DNA of 64,000 bases from the NCBI GenBank assembly GCA_949358305.1, contig OX442314.1, positions 36,429,211-36,493,210 of the forward strand, in the 5' to 3' direction. This DNA comes from Strigamia acuminata (lineage: Eukaryota > Arthropoda > Chilopoda > Geophilomorpha > Linotaeniidae). Shown here one piece after another: positions 22,212 to 32,339 of the stretch. Each line of letters begins with the position of its first letter. Positions within the stretch are counted from its first letter, which is position 1. The notes beneath the pieces were generated by a model. That model was not told the DNA's origin and ran no database searches. It was given only the letters and a program-made list of their open reading frames with translations. Made by a program: the position numbers and the translations under genes.

Positions 22212-25200
22212 GTTTTTTGCCATGGCGAGTTTAATCTCTGCCATCTGCTTCATTATTGCGTCAAATTTAGCGTCTTCTTTCGCTGTTCTTGGGCACTCAT
22301 TGGAATAGTGACCCGGTTGGTTACACTTGAAACAACGAATATTTGATTTGTCTCTTGGGGCTTCAGTCGATTTTTTCTTTTCAGGGTCTGCTTTCGACGG
22401 TGGCGTGTAATTTTTCCGAAAATACTTCGGAATTCGGCCGGCATTTGGTTTTAACCTGGCGCGAAATTCTTCTACCGCTCTATCTCGATGGATGAGATGT
22501 ACTAGCGGTCCTTCCTCATCGCAACCCGTTGATAAGGTATCGCGATAGCTTCGTATTTCTTCGTCCGTCGAATAATCGTCTTTTTCTTCTTTTTCGTCTG
22601 ATTTTCCGGCATCTTGTCCGGCTTCCTCCCCCTCCTTGACCTCCTCCAGTGTCGCTTGCATGGCTGACGCTGTCGGTGCCTTTTTAGGGGCGGCCAAAGG
22701 GTTGGAAGGCAGCGTGGATGTCAGTTTATTTTTTATTTGTAAACCAACGCTAGCTTCTGCCAGCTCCATTATACCGCTAAGATATTCAGTAGGGCGCATA
22801 ATTTTATCTGTCGCCCCATATCTTTCCGCACTCAACTTGAGACGTTTAGCGGTTGCTGCTTTCTCCGCTTCTGGTAAAGCGGAATAATATCTCTTCTCGA
22901 TATCTATCGTGTTCTCAAACAGGAAGGCGCTCATCTCCTCGTAGCTGCCTCCTGTCGGTGCCCTTTCTTCAAGTAACACCCGTTGCGAGTACTCCGACAA
23001 ACCGCCGAGAAAGAAAAGGTTGAATCCCGTGGCATGAAATTCCATCGGGGCCTTTTCGAACAACAATCTGGCGCGAATGTCGTAATCCATTATGGTTTCA
23101 CCAGGCATCTGGCGAAGACCTCGCATCTTTCGGCTCACCTCTTCGGGTGTCTCGCCGTAGCGTAGGTCGAATCTCATTAAAAAGTCGTCCCAATTGACGC
23201 CTTTCAATCCTTGGTACCACTCACGTGCCGAGCCTGTCATTAGCTCGACAATACCGTGGGTGAGCATGTCTCCTACGGTGGCTTTAGTGGCAGTCTTAAT
23301 TCGAATTACTTCGTCAAGGAAGCGATCTCCCGCTTTCCATGACCCGTCGAAACGGTTCTGAATATAAAATTGCCACCTAATATTCCCGGTAACGCTCATG
23401 GTGTCTCGTCGGGAGACAGCGTATTTTTTCTTTACGCGGTCGCCAGTGCTACGATTACGATCGTTTCGTTTGCTCAGATCGATTCCCTCGGCCTTCAACG
23501 AGCCAAGCAGGGCTCTTCCAAGCTCTCCCATCGTATACTGTCGACCCGTCGAATCGGTAAACGCGCTTTGTCGGGGAAGGTCCTGAAACTCCTCCCGTCG
23601 GTGGTCGCTATTTTCCGATCGACGTCGTTTCTCTCTATCGCGCGGAGAGTTGGATCTCTTCCGGCGATTACTTGATTTGTCCTTTCGTCTGTCGTCGTTG
23701 GATGAGGGGTCGGAGCTGGGGTCGGGAGACGGTGAGCGGCGTGGCGGGTCGCGCCGTGAAGAGTTTGACTCTTTCCGGCCCCTACGACGGTCGTCACGTT
23801 CCCTTTCCCTGCGTTCATCGCGTTCTCTTTCCCTTCGTCTTTCTCCGGAACCTCTCTCCGAATCGTGATGACTGGGTGCATTTGACTCCAGTCCATCTGA
23901 CGACGAATCACTATTTCCGTAGCGATAATATTTCGGTCTTTCATCGCGTTTGCCTTCTTCTCGCGAAGAGGTGCGATCATGCGATTGTCTCCTTGACGAC
24001 TCGTCGTCTTTAAGGATGGGCACTGGTTGTTGCCACTCAGTCCCTTGCGGATTATCTTGCTGTTGGCTTGTGAGAGCTTGCTCTTCATTTCGCCTAGCAT
24101 TATTAGCGTTGATTAACCGTGTTATCGCATTATTTGTGGCTGAATCGAGAGCTTGCATGCGGGGCCGAGTTTGTTGTTCTCTGGCCGACGCATCTCTCTT
24201 GCGCGGAGTAGCTGGTGTCGCCCTCTCCGGCTGGGGTTTGGGTTTGGCCTTCGGCGTGCGCTTTGGGTCTCCCTCTAGGCTCTCGTCGGACAGCTCGGAT
24301 GAACTGACCTCTGGTTTGCGAACGGATTTCGGGTCATCTCGTCGCAATCTGGCCATAAATGCTCGCTCTGCTTCTTGTTGCGAGTGGAAAGCATATCGAT
24401 GTGCTCTCAGGGCTCGGTCAACTATTTCTACCTCCTCGGGAGTAGTCGGATTGGGCTGGGTTCTGCCGTACTCGAGAGCTTGCGCTTCTCTTTCCGCCAG
24501 CTTCCTCCGTCTCTCGCGAATGGCTTGTCGAGCCTCATTCTCTGCATCCGCTTCAAATTGAGCGGAATCAACCAATTGTTGAGCGTGTGCACCTTCAACA
24601 ATGGTGATTTGTGGGGATACACTGTGCGCTTTTAAAGCTGCACGTACGATTTGTAACGTTTCGTACACTGTAATCTTCCCCGTCGGAAGGGTGTATCTCA
24701 CTCCCTCCGCTTGTGCCAATTGCATCGCATCAATCAAGGTGCCCGAGACGCTGTAAGGCTGGCTCGAAACACGCTTGACAGAGGACGAGTTGGACTTGTG
24801 CCCTTCAGACACTACCGAGGCTGGTCGACTGTGCGTAATTGGCGTGTTTAGCGCTGAATTCGCTGTCGTGTCGGACGCCGTCCTTTGTATCGAAGACGTC
24901 GCCCTCGGATCGTTTACCTCGGTATCGTGCGTTAGACGAGGCGATTGGTTACGGGATAAAACCTCGTTTCCGCTCGTCTTGCCGTCACGATGGAGACGCG
25001 GCGGTTTGGAGTGGGACGGATCCTCACTCCGCTCCGTCTCGTCTAATCGCTGCCTCGTCTCGGCGTGAGACGGGTGCGATGCCTCCGAAGCGCTTCGTCG
25101 GTCTGGCTTGGCCTTGCGGCGTTTTTGCCTAGACTCGTGCGCTGAGGCTTTGGGCAAAGGACCTCCCGACCTCAAATGATAGTCGGTTCCTTTGCGACTA

Positions 25201-25256
25201 CCGGCTCGTTTGTTAACGTCTGAGTCGGAGTCTGTTACTCGAGTATTATCTGCCAT
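22173..25256 (-). CDS. gag: Gag polyprotein, Gypsy element 1
   Basis: About 1027 residues from the first ATG (25254-25256); an open frame extends a few codons further up without ATG. The N-terminal half is charged and low-complexity. A strongly Arg/Ser/Asp/Glu-rich region (about residues 440-600, phrases such as RRSPSPDPSSDPSS) resembles an SR domain. A retrotransposon capsid segment follows (about 650-790: SAREWYQGL, WDDFLMRFDLRYGE). A CCHC knuckle CFKCNQPGHYSNEC lies near residue 975. The C-terminal residues (AKNESKNESAQ) are coded over two slippery heptamers leading into pol. It should form the particle and bind genomic RNA. Confidence 0.92.
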   Translation of the reverse strand: MADNTRVTDSDSDVNKRAGSRKGTDYHLRSGGPLPKASAHESRQKRRKAKPDRRSASEASHPSHAETRQRLDETERSEDPSHSKPPRLHRDGKTSGNEVLSRNQSPRLTHDTEVNDPRATSSIQRTASDTTANSALNTPITHSRPASVVSEGHKSNSSSVKRVSSQPYSVSGTLIDAMQLAQAEGVRYTLPTGKITVYETLQIVRAALKAHSVSPQITIVEGAHAQQLVDSAQFEADAENEARQAIRERRRKLAEREAQALEYGRTQPNPTTPEEVEIVDRALRAHRYAFHSQQEAERAFMARLRRDDPKSVRKPEVSSSELSDESLEGDPKRTPKAKPKPQPERATPATPRKRDASAREQQTRPRMQALDSATNNAITRLINANNARRNEEQALTSQQQDNPQGTEWQQPVPILKDDESSRRQSHDRTSSREEGKRDERPKYYRYGNSDSSSDGLESNAPSHHDSERGSGERRRERERDERRERERDDRRRGRKESNSSRRDPPRRSPSPDPSSDPSSNDDRRKDKSSNRRKRSNSPRDREKRRRSENSDHRREEFQDLPRQSAFTDSTGRQYTMGELGRALLGSLKAEGIDLSKRNDRNRSTGDRVKKKYAVSRRDTMSVTGNIRWQFYIQNRFDGSWKAGDRFLDEVIRIKTATKATVGDMLTHGIVELMTGSAREWYQGLKGVNWDDFLMRFDLRYGETPEEVSRKMRGLRQMPGETIMDYDIRARLLFEKAPMEFHATGFNLFFLGGLSEYSQRVLLEERAPTGGSYEEMSAFLFENTIDIEKRYYSALPEAEKAATAKRLKLSAERYGATDKIMRPTEYLSGIMELAEASVGLQIKNKLTSTLPSNPLAAPKKAPTASAMQATLEEVKEGEEAGQDAGKSDEKEEKDDYSTDEEIRSYRDTLSTGCDEEGPLVHLIHRDRAVEEFRARLKPNAGRIPKYFRKNYTPPSKADPEKKKSTEAPRDKSNIRCFKCNQPGHYSNECPRTAKEDAKFDAIMKQMAEIKLAMAKNESKNESAQAAKK
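22200..22218 (-). promoter_or_regulatory. Tandem -1 frameshift sites at gag-pol junction (element 1)
   Basis: The minus strand carries A_AAA_AAC twice, at 22218-22212 and 22206-22200, both in the gag phase (GCA AAA AAC and TCA AAA AAC), 25-45 bases before the gag TAA (22175-22173). The -1 frame is open from these sites into pol. This is the canonical X_XXY_YYZ pattern. A downstream stimulatory structure was not worked out. Confidence 0.8.
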
Positions 25257-25308
25257 TTCTTGCTTTGGGTATGGTGTAATCACAGGTTAGAATCAGTTAT
25301 TCAACTTG

Positions 25309-25326
25309 ATCCCGGACAGGCCCCCA
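25309..25326 (-). other. Primer-binding site, tRNA-Pro type (element 1)
   Basis: Two bases inside the 5' LTR the minus strand reads TGGGGGCCTGTCCGGGAT. This resembles the complement of a proline-tRNA 3' end, with about two differences from the canonical 18-mer. It would prime minus-strand cDNA synthesis. Confidence 0.8.
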
Positions 25327-25328
25327 CG

Positions 25329-26345
25329 TGTCGCGCTCAACTCTAACCGTCGCTAACTCGTGGGTTGATTACTTAATTCGACTAACTCACTACCGCTTTG
25401 TCTCAAGCGGTTTACCCAAAGAAATGATTACACAGATATAAAAGGTAAAATATAATATAGATTTATTCTGTGGGACAATGTACAGATATATCTTATATAT
25501 ATATATGAAAGGTAGGTAAAAGGTAAATCGGAATGGGTGAAGGGAAATGGAAAGGTAAAGGTATGATGAAAGCTGGCTGGAACCGGCGAGGTCGTCTGTT
25601 GTTTCGTTCGCGTCCAAGATGGCGTCGTCGTTGTGGCAACGCGATGTCGTCTTGGGCCGGCGTGGCAATATGGCGTCCTCGGCTCGTCTCTGGCTGGTCC
25701 TTCGGGCTCACGCTGGTCGGGCGCGAGTGAATGCTTAGTTAAAAGGCTTACTTCGGTCTGTTGTCTAGGTTTTTGTGTGGTGTCCGGCGATCACACAGCG
25801 GCGGACTCTTCTGGCTCCCGGCGATCACACAGCGGCGGGAACGCTCGTCGTGGTTTAACTGCAGTTTAGGCTTGTGCGACCGTTTGTCTGCACAACTCGC
25901 TAAACTGGAGTGGTTTTTACTATTTCTAGCTGGTGTGCTAAAATAGTGTGGTAATCTTATCTCGCAGGTTACTCTGCGGAGTTTGACACTGACCAAACGT
26001 ACTCACGGTAAATTGTCCTTTGTCCTTGGTCAATCCCAGTATATTTTACTTGGGCCTGATCTTGTAGGACGACGGGTTTACGTGTGTTTCTCGTTTGATG
26101 GTTGTGTTGGTTCTGCCCGCTCAGTGCAAGGCACATTCCTTTGCACAAAGCGAGGTTGACAGGTGACCGGAATCACCCAATGGTGGGGTGGACGAGCCAT
26201 CCCCACTCCCTCAGGGCAGACGCCTGTCCATTGACTAGATGTCAATGCACTGAGGGAAGGGAGACGCGCTTGCGGCTCCCCTTACACCTGAAACGAGGTC
26301 ACGAGAGAAACTCTTCGTTGACCCCGGTCCAGTCGGGTCACAACA
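25329..26345 (-). repeat. 5' LTR of Gypsy element 1
   Basis: 1017 bp, nearly identical to the 3' LTR. It supplies the promoter for minus-strand transcription toward gag. Confidence 0.95.
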
Positions 26346-26423
26346 AACGGCCCACATGCCACCCAACAAACCGCTCGAGATACTCGGCTTCGAAATAATC
26401 CAAAAATGTTGCCACATTGGAAG
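26346..26423 (-). pseudogene. Upstream piece of the same MULE transposase
   Basis: Encodes about 23 residues (VATFLDYFEAEYLERF then VGWHVGR) that run straight into the 12247-12855 fragment. A possible splice acceptor or truncated start lies just upstream; no DDE residues are present between here and the right TIR. Confidence 0.7.
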
Positions 26424-26706
26424 TAGTAGTGGTAATATTAGTTTTTTTCCCCATAATTTCATTTTAGTGGAAAATTTAGTTTTTTTTTAGTGTATAAATT
26501 TAGTGGAACAAAAAAGGAGCGTTAGTGGAAATTTCAGTAAGTGGAAGAATTAGTTTTTTTTCAGTGGAAATCCAAGGAATTTTAGTGGACCAATAAATGG
26601 GACCCCTAACTTTAATAGTTTTGATACAGTGATGTTAGAAAGACAACTCACTCATTGGGAGTTGAATGTGGCCACACATGGCCACATTCAACCCCAACCG
26701 GAAGTA

Positions 26707-28648
26707 CAGTCGAAACTCTTTATAACGAATCGCGATATAACGAATTATCGCTATAACGAATTATTGAAAATGACTTGGTTGGCCAGCCATAGAACACCAT
26801 GTTAAATATATTCGTTATAACGAATTTTGATATAACGAATTATTCGTTATAACGAACAAGTTTTCAGGTACACTGTAATACCTATAATCTCTCGTTATAA
26901 CGAATTTTCAAAACTGATCACATGACTCACAACATAACATCCTGTGCCTATATTTAGAAAACAAAGGAACGTGAAAATAGCAGCCAAACGAAAGGCAATT
27001 TCGATTCACGATAAACTCAACATTATTGATGCTATTGACAATGGCAAGAAGCCATCAATTGTTGCTGAGGAGTTCAATTTGTCTCCTTTACAATTTCAAC
27101 AATTTTAAAGAATCGGGACAAAATTAACATGAAACTTGCAAGTGGAAATCAAGGTTTACAAAGAAAAAAAGTGAGTGGTGCTAAATTTGAAGATGTGGAC
27201 AATGCAGTTTATTTGTGGCTTCAAGTTGTGAGATCACGGAATCTACCTGTAAGTGGCCCCTTGATCCAAGAAAAGGCTTTGCAGTATGCAAATCAACTTA
27301 ATCATGACGATTTTCAAGCGAGTTGCGGCTGGCTGCAGAAATTCAAGAACCGTTGTCACATTTCGTCAAAGTTAATTTGTGGCGAAGCAAATGATGTGCC
27401 AGACAATGCAATTGATGATTGGTTGAAGAGTGATGTTCAAGATATCATTGCGAATTATTCTCCTGATGATGTGTTCAATGCAGATGAAACTGGATTATTT
27501 TTCCAACTGTTACCTGATCGAACGCTGGCCTTTAAAAATGAGAAATGCATTGGCGGAAAAAAACCAAAGCAACGTTTAACTGTATTACTCTGCTGCAATG
27601 CGTCTGGAACCGAGAAATTAATGCCCATGGTGATTGGAAAATCAGCAAAACCACGTTGTTATAAAAATGTACGCACACTTCCTTGCATTTACAGAGGGAA
27701 TAAACGTGCTTGGATGACGGGAGTATTGTTTAACGAATGGTTGTTAAATGTGGAAAAACAAATGAAATCAAAAAACCGAAAAATATTGCTACTAATTGAC
27801 AATTGTTCTGCTCATAAACAATTGCCTGAACTTGAGTTTGTAGAAGTTATCTTTTTTTCCCCGAATTGCACTGCCAAACTCCAACCACTGGATCAAGGAA
27901 TAATTCATTCTCTAAAATCAAAGTACAAAATTCAGTTGCTTAGAAGAATGATTTTTGACATTGAGACGAATTCTAAAGAAACAAAAATTGATGTTAAGCA
28001 AGCAATAGATGTGATTTCCGATGCATGGCGATCAGTAACATCAATAACAATCATGAATTGTTGGGAACATTCAAAGTTACTTGCTGCATACGATCCCAGT
28101 CAAGAACCAGGTGGCATCATTGAAATGGAAAATGAAGATGATGTTGAAATGTTATGGACATCACTTGAAAGACATTTACCACAAGTAACAGCTCAAACAA
28201 CATTTCAAGATTATGTTTCAATTGACAATGACCTTATTATTGCTCACGAATTTATTGATGATGAAATTATAAAAACCATTCAAACAAATGCAGGAAAAAT
28301 TCCAGATGATGACAGCCATGGTGAAGATGATGATGATGATAGCCACGATGAAGAAGAGAGCATTGAGCCACCCTCTGCTAAAGAAACTTTTGCAGCAATA
28401 AGAAAAGTAAAACATCACTTGTACACGTGCAATGCACCAGAAAATTTTATTTTTAAAATTAATGATATTGAAAATTTTATTTTGAAAACTTCTGTCAACA
28501 ATTTAATTCAAGCAAAGATTACCATGTTTATGAATAAATAATATTTTTCCTGATAAATTTTTTTTTTACTAATTCGTTTTAACGAATTCTCGTTATAACG
28601 AATCGATTCGTCCGGTCCCGTGCGATTCGTTATAAAGAGTTTCGACTG
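26707..28648 (+). mobile_element. Tigger (pogo) DNA transposon
   Basis: 27-bp perfect terminal inverted repeats beginning CAGTCGAAACTCTTTATAAC enclose a Tigger-type transposase gene. Several internal copies of TTATAACGAATT lie near both ends. TA precedes the left end (26705-26706), but the right flank reads GA instead of TA, probably one substitution. It inserted into sequence just upstream of the pogo/psq element. Confidence 0.92.
26971..28541 (+). pseudogene. Tigger transposase with one frameshift
   Basis: The N-terminal CENP-B-like HTH (KRKAISIHDKLNIIDAID, SIVAEEFNLSP) is at 26971-27105 in one frame. The remaining 470 codons (27129-28541) are in the next frame, with the HTH tail TISTILKNRDKIN readable upstream of the Met. 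A one-base indel near 27090 separates them and no ATG opens the first piece. The catalytic triad is present in the long frame: D119 (NADETG), D224 (LLIDNCSAH), D255 (LQPLDQGI), spaced DD30D. The C-terminus is acidic (DDDSHGEDDDDDSHDEEE). The element is therefore just inactivated, or the break is a sequence error. Confidence 0.85.
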
Positions 28649-28781
28649 GAGTCATATCCAATATGGCGGCGCCAATGATGTTGCCACATTGAGCTCAGAT
28701 TTGAGGTTTGTTTATGCCGTTTTTCTTAATAATTGAATGAATTTGGCAAAATAATGATTTAATTTGTATTGTAGGATAACA

Positions 28782-31700
28782 ATGCCAACACATTACACAC
28801 CAAAACTGGACGCAAGACGGAATAAAAAACACACGAAAGCAACAATTGATTTGGCTGTCTCAGAAGTGCGCAATGGTGAACTGACACAACGTGATGCAAG
28901 TAAAAAATATGGAATTGCTCGGAGTACATTACAAAATAAAATAAAGAAGAAACATACTCTCATACCTGGTGGCCAAACAATTTTAACAGTGAAAGAAGAA
29001 AAGATTTTTGTAAATCACCTCATAAAAACGGGTGAATTTGGATTTCCAATAAGCAAAGCTGATTTTCGTGAGATTCTGAAAAATTATTTGGATAGAAAAG
29101 GAGTACAAATTCGCCAATTTCAAAACCATGGAAATCGACCTGGTAAAGACTACGTCAATGGATTTTTGACCAGAAACATTGAATTAACCTTTCGCACATC
29201 AGCAAATGTGAGCTTGCGCCGAAGGACTATTTCTGCAGGAACTATTATGGACTTTTACAATAGGGGGTTTCATTATATGAATGATTTTGCAATTTTGTGA
29301 TTTTGCATTAATCACAAAATCATTATTTTTTGATGCCTCCAAAAATGAGTTTACATTGAATTAACCCAGTCAATTTTGCAATTGTGTGATCTGGACAATT
29401 TTGTGATTTTTGAGTATTGTCATGTGATATCTGTTCTACCAATCACATTCACATTCACTAAAGCACAAAAGAGTAAAAACACAAAATCCCAAAAACATCT
29501 AAAAGGTAGTTTTTGTGATTTTGATAAGAAGTGATTTTGAGGCTTGTGAAACTCAAAACAAAATGGAGGCATCCAAGCTCTATCTAAGTGGCCAACTTGT
29601 ATCCTTGTATATCATCAAAATGCTGATGCATTCATGACTGTATAACAGCTAGGAAACTCAATACTTCGATTCGGGTAAAAAAAGTACCGATTCAGGGCGA
29701 TTCAGGGCGATTTTAGCGGGTGCCCGAATGGAAATTCAGGCGGAAATGTTCGTCGCGTATCGTTTTTTATTGTTTTCTATGTCAAGATGAGCTCGGAAAA
29801 TTATGGAACCAAGCTCATTTTGAAGAGGAGACAATTCTGCACCAGCCTGTATTTTTTACTTTTTGATTCGGGCGAGGAAAAGTGCCGATTCGGGCCATCT
29901 TAGCGGGGGACCGAATGGGAAAATTTGGAAATTTGGTGCAGAATTTGGATTCGAGATTCGACCATGACAAAACCAAAAATTTGTAAAATTAACCGAATGA
30001 AATGTTTAAAACAGGTTTCCAGAGAAGAAAATCCCGCTGAAAACGATGGTACAGATAACTTTTTGATTGGATTAACCGTTGACTTTAAATTTTGGAAAAA
30101 ACGATCTTTTTTGGGTTGATTTATAAGAAAAAGTTGGAAAAAGTGGTTGAATAATAAAGGAGGACAAAATAGCAGGTTGCAGTGGTTTGGGCCAAAATTG
30201 AATTGGCTGGATTGGCGTTGGGTTTAGGTTAACTTTTGGGTTTGATTGTGTTTGGGTATTGGCCAGATTGGCATTGGTTTTGGTTTGGTGTGGTTTGGGT
30301 TTGGGTTGCATTATTATGGGTTTGGTTTAGTTTTGCAAAAATTTATTTTATGATTTGGTTGTATACATTTGTCTGATCTATGGCTTTGGCTTTGTGGGTG
30401 AACAGCTAGTATTTATTAAAATGCACCTTATTAAAAAATATTTTGTTCCATCACACAAATAAGAACTAGTTTTTTTGCATCACATTTTAAAATTGGTTGG
30501 ATATAACTATAACCTAATATGGTGGATAGGAAGTCACGTGACTATTTAAATAATTGCAAAATTGCAAAATTATGAGATTGTTTTTGAAACTAATTATTAA
30601 TCACAATTTGTGATGGCCACTTGGATTGAGTTTGGCTGCTGCCATTTTTGCCAAAATAGCAAAACTACCTTTGATTTTGTGATTGTGTATTTTTTCTGTT
30701 TTGTGTTTTTGCAATTATGCACATGATTGGTGGAACTGATATCATGTGACAAATCCAAAAGTGCAAAATTGCTAAAGTTGCAAAATTACAAAATTGCTTA
30801 ATTAATGAAACCCCCTATTAACTTAGAGAATACCCTGCGTGGCATTGAAGACTACAACATTTTAAATTTTGATGAAACCAACTTAACTGATGACCCCGGC
30901 GGTAAAAAATTTATTATCAAGCGAGGAATCAAGTATCCAACTAGGCTATTAAATACATCCAAGGCAGCCATTTCTATTATAATGACAGGAACTGCAAGTG
31001 GATCTCTATTACCACCCTACGTTGTATACAAATCCAAACAGTTGTGGAGAGCATGGTGTGAGCGTGGGCCACCAGGAGCAGTATACTGTATAATAGAACG
31101 TCATCAGGTTGGTTTGATGCCAATTGCTTTGAAGATTATTTCATTAAGATAATAATTCCCTATGCAAAGAAAAGTTCTGCAGAAAAGGTCGTCATATGCG
31201 ATAACTTATCATCACACTTGAATTTCTGCGTTTTGGACTTGTGCAAGAAACACAACATTAAATTTGTTTGTCTTCCACCTAATACAACGCATTTAACCCA
31301 ACCCCTAGATGTAGCCTTTTTTCGCAGCTTTAAAAATTCCTGGAGAAAAATACTCACTGAATTCAAACAGAGCAAATTAGGTAGAAAATCCACCACTTTA
31401 CCAAAAGAAAAGTTTCCGCAATGATTCAAGAAACTTATTGGCAAAGGGAAATCTAGAAGAAACATTAGAATCTGGATTTCGAAAAGCTGGGATTTTTCCG
31501 ACTACAGCGGCTCCAGTTCTTGAAATGATAAGAGAAAGAGAAAATGATGACAACATTCGTGATACTGTAGGATCATCATTTATACAACATCTCTAGGAGG
31601 CAAGGCAAGAACTGGAGCCAAAACCAAGGCAAAAGAGAAGAAAGTTAAATGTCCCACCAGGAATTGGAATAACAACAGATGATTTTGGATGGAGAAGCAG

Positions 31701-32095
31701 ATGGAAACTCCATTGAAGAAGTAGAGGAAGAAAATTGTGTAGAAATAGAGCAAAAATCCAGCGAAGAAGTAGAGGAAGAAAACAGTGAAGAAGTAGAGGA
31801 AGAAAACAGTGAAGAAGTAGAGGAAGAAAACAGTGAAGAAATAGAGAACGAAATTAAAGCTGGCAGCTTTGTGATAGTTGAGTATGAGAGTTCAATGTTC
31901 CCAGGCAAAGTCCTGAAAGTTAGTAGAAAAGGAGCCACAGTCAAAACATTAGCTCCAAGCAATGGTAATTGGAAATGGCCAAAAAAGAATGACAATTTGG
32001 ATTATAACAATGAAGACGTTATCAAGTTAATTGATACTCCTAAACCTGCAAATAAACGTGGAGCTTTCTCAATTCCTGAAATGAAACCACATTGG
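28782..32095 (+). pseudogene. Pogo-family transposase with pipsqueak HTH, interrupted and frameshifted
   Basis: Opens at ATG 28782 (MPTHYTPKLD) with a psq-type HTH (LTQRDASKKYGIARSTLQNKI) and a second HTH region. At codon AAT (29258-29260) it is split by the 29263-30815 insert; removing the insert and one TA restores DFYNINLENTLRG. The DDE core continues: NFDETNL, then a frameshift near 31093, VICDNLSSH, TTHLTQPLDVAFF, then another shift near 31420. A downstream piece (31679-32098) holds tandem acidic EEVEEENS repeats and a C-terminal domain (SSMFPGKVLKVSRKG). It has at least two indels plus one insertion, so it is dead. Confidence 0.8.
29263..30815. mobile_element. Non-autonomous Harbinger-like element, GGGGGTTTCATTA ends
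   Basis: Inverted ends GGGGGTTTCATTA/TAATGAAACCCCC, flanked by TA at 29261-29262 and 30816-30817. Sub-terminal inverted similarity continues inward (CATGTGATATCTGTTC on the left against its inverse on the right). It is 1553 bp with no transposase-like ORF. Its ends resemble those of the 36828-38901 Harbinger element (AGGGGTTTCATAAATGA), so it may be mobilised by that family. Confidence 0.85.
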
Positions 32096-32104
32096 TAAAT
32101 AATA

Positions 32105-32335
32105 ACAAAATTTGTGATAATTTTTTAAAAATGTGATAATTTTTTAAAAATGTGATAATTTTTTAAGAATGTGATAATTTTTTAAAAATGTGATAATTTT
32201 TTAAAAATGTGATAATTTTTTAAAAATCTTTGATGATCTGTAATGATCTTTTATTAAAATCTGATAATTTTTAAAAAATCTTTGATGATATTTAATGATC
32301 TTTTATTAAAATCTGATAATTTTTTAAAAAATAAT
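32105..32335. repeat. AT-rich tandem repeats, two unit types
   Basis: About six copies of a 19-bp unit (AATGTGATAATTTTTTAAA) at 32108-32225 run into two copies of a longer AT-rich unit of about 57 bp (AAAAATCTTTGATGAT... AAAATCTGATAATTTTT). They directly follow the pogo/psq pseudogene and may be its 3' non-coding region. Confidence 0.85.
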
Positions 32336-32339
32336 ATAT

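Larger units (their letters stand above)
12856..26345 (-). mobile_element. Complete Ty3/Gypsy retrotransposon, element 1 (13,490 bp)
   Basis: Two LTRs of 1017 bp, both bounded TG...CA on the plus strand, enclose a tRNA-Pro-type primer site, gag, pol and a third ORF, all on the minus strand, and a G-rich polypurine tract. It is flanked by a 4-bp target duplication AACG (12852-12855 and 26346-26349). All three large frames are open. Reading the LTRs side by side I found one substitution (C at 13808 against T at 26281), so the insertion is young and the element may be active. Confidence 0.95.
12047..26605 (-). mobile_element. MULE (Mutator-like) DNA transposon split by a Gypsy element
   Basis: Target duplication CTAACTTTAA flanks it at 12037-12046 and 26606-26615, within the 8-11 bp MULE range. 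Terminal inverted repeats of about 150-190 bp start at 12047 and end at 26605; shared phrases include CCACTAAAATTCCTTGGAT and CACTAACGCTCCTTTTTTGT. Without the 13,490-bp Gypsy insert and its 4-bp duplication the MULE is only about 1.06 kb and carries just the C-terminal part of a transposase. It is therefore a deletion derivative that could not move by itself. Confidence 0.88.

Noticed and set aside
30072-30311. 79-codon minus-strand ORF rich in N, P, T, Q
   Set aside because: Produced by a simple TTTGGGTTTGG-like repeat inside the Harbinger-like insert.
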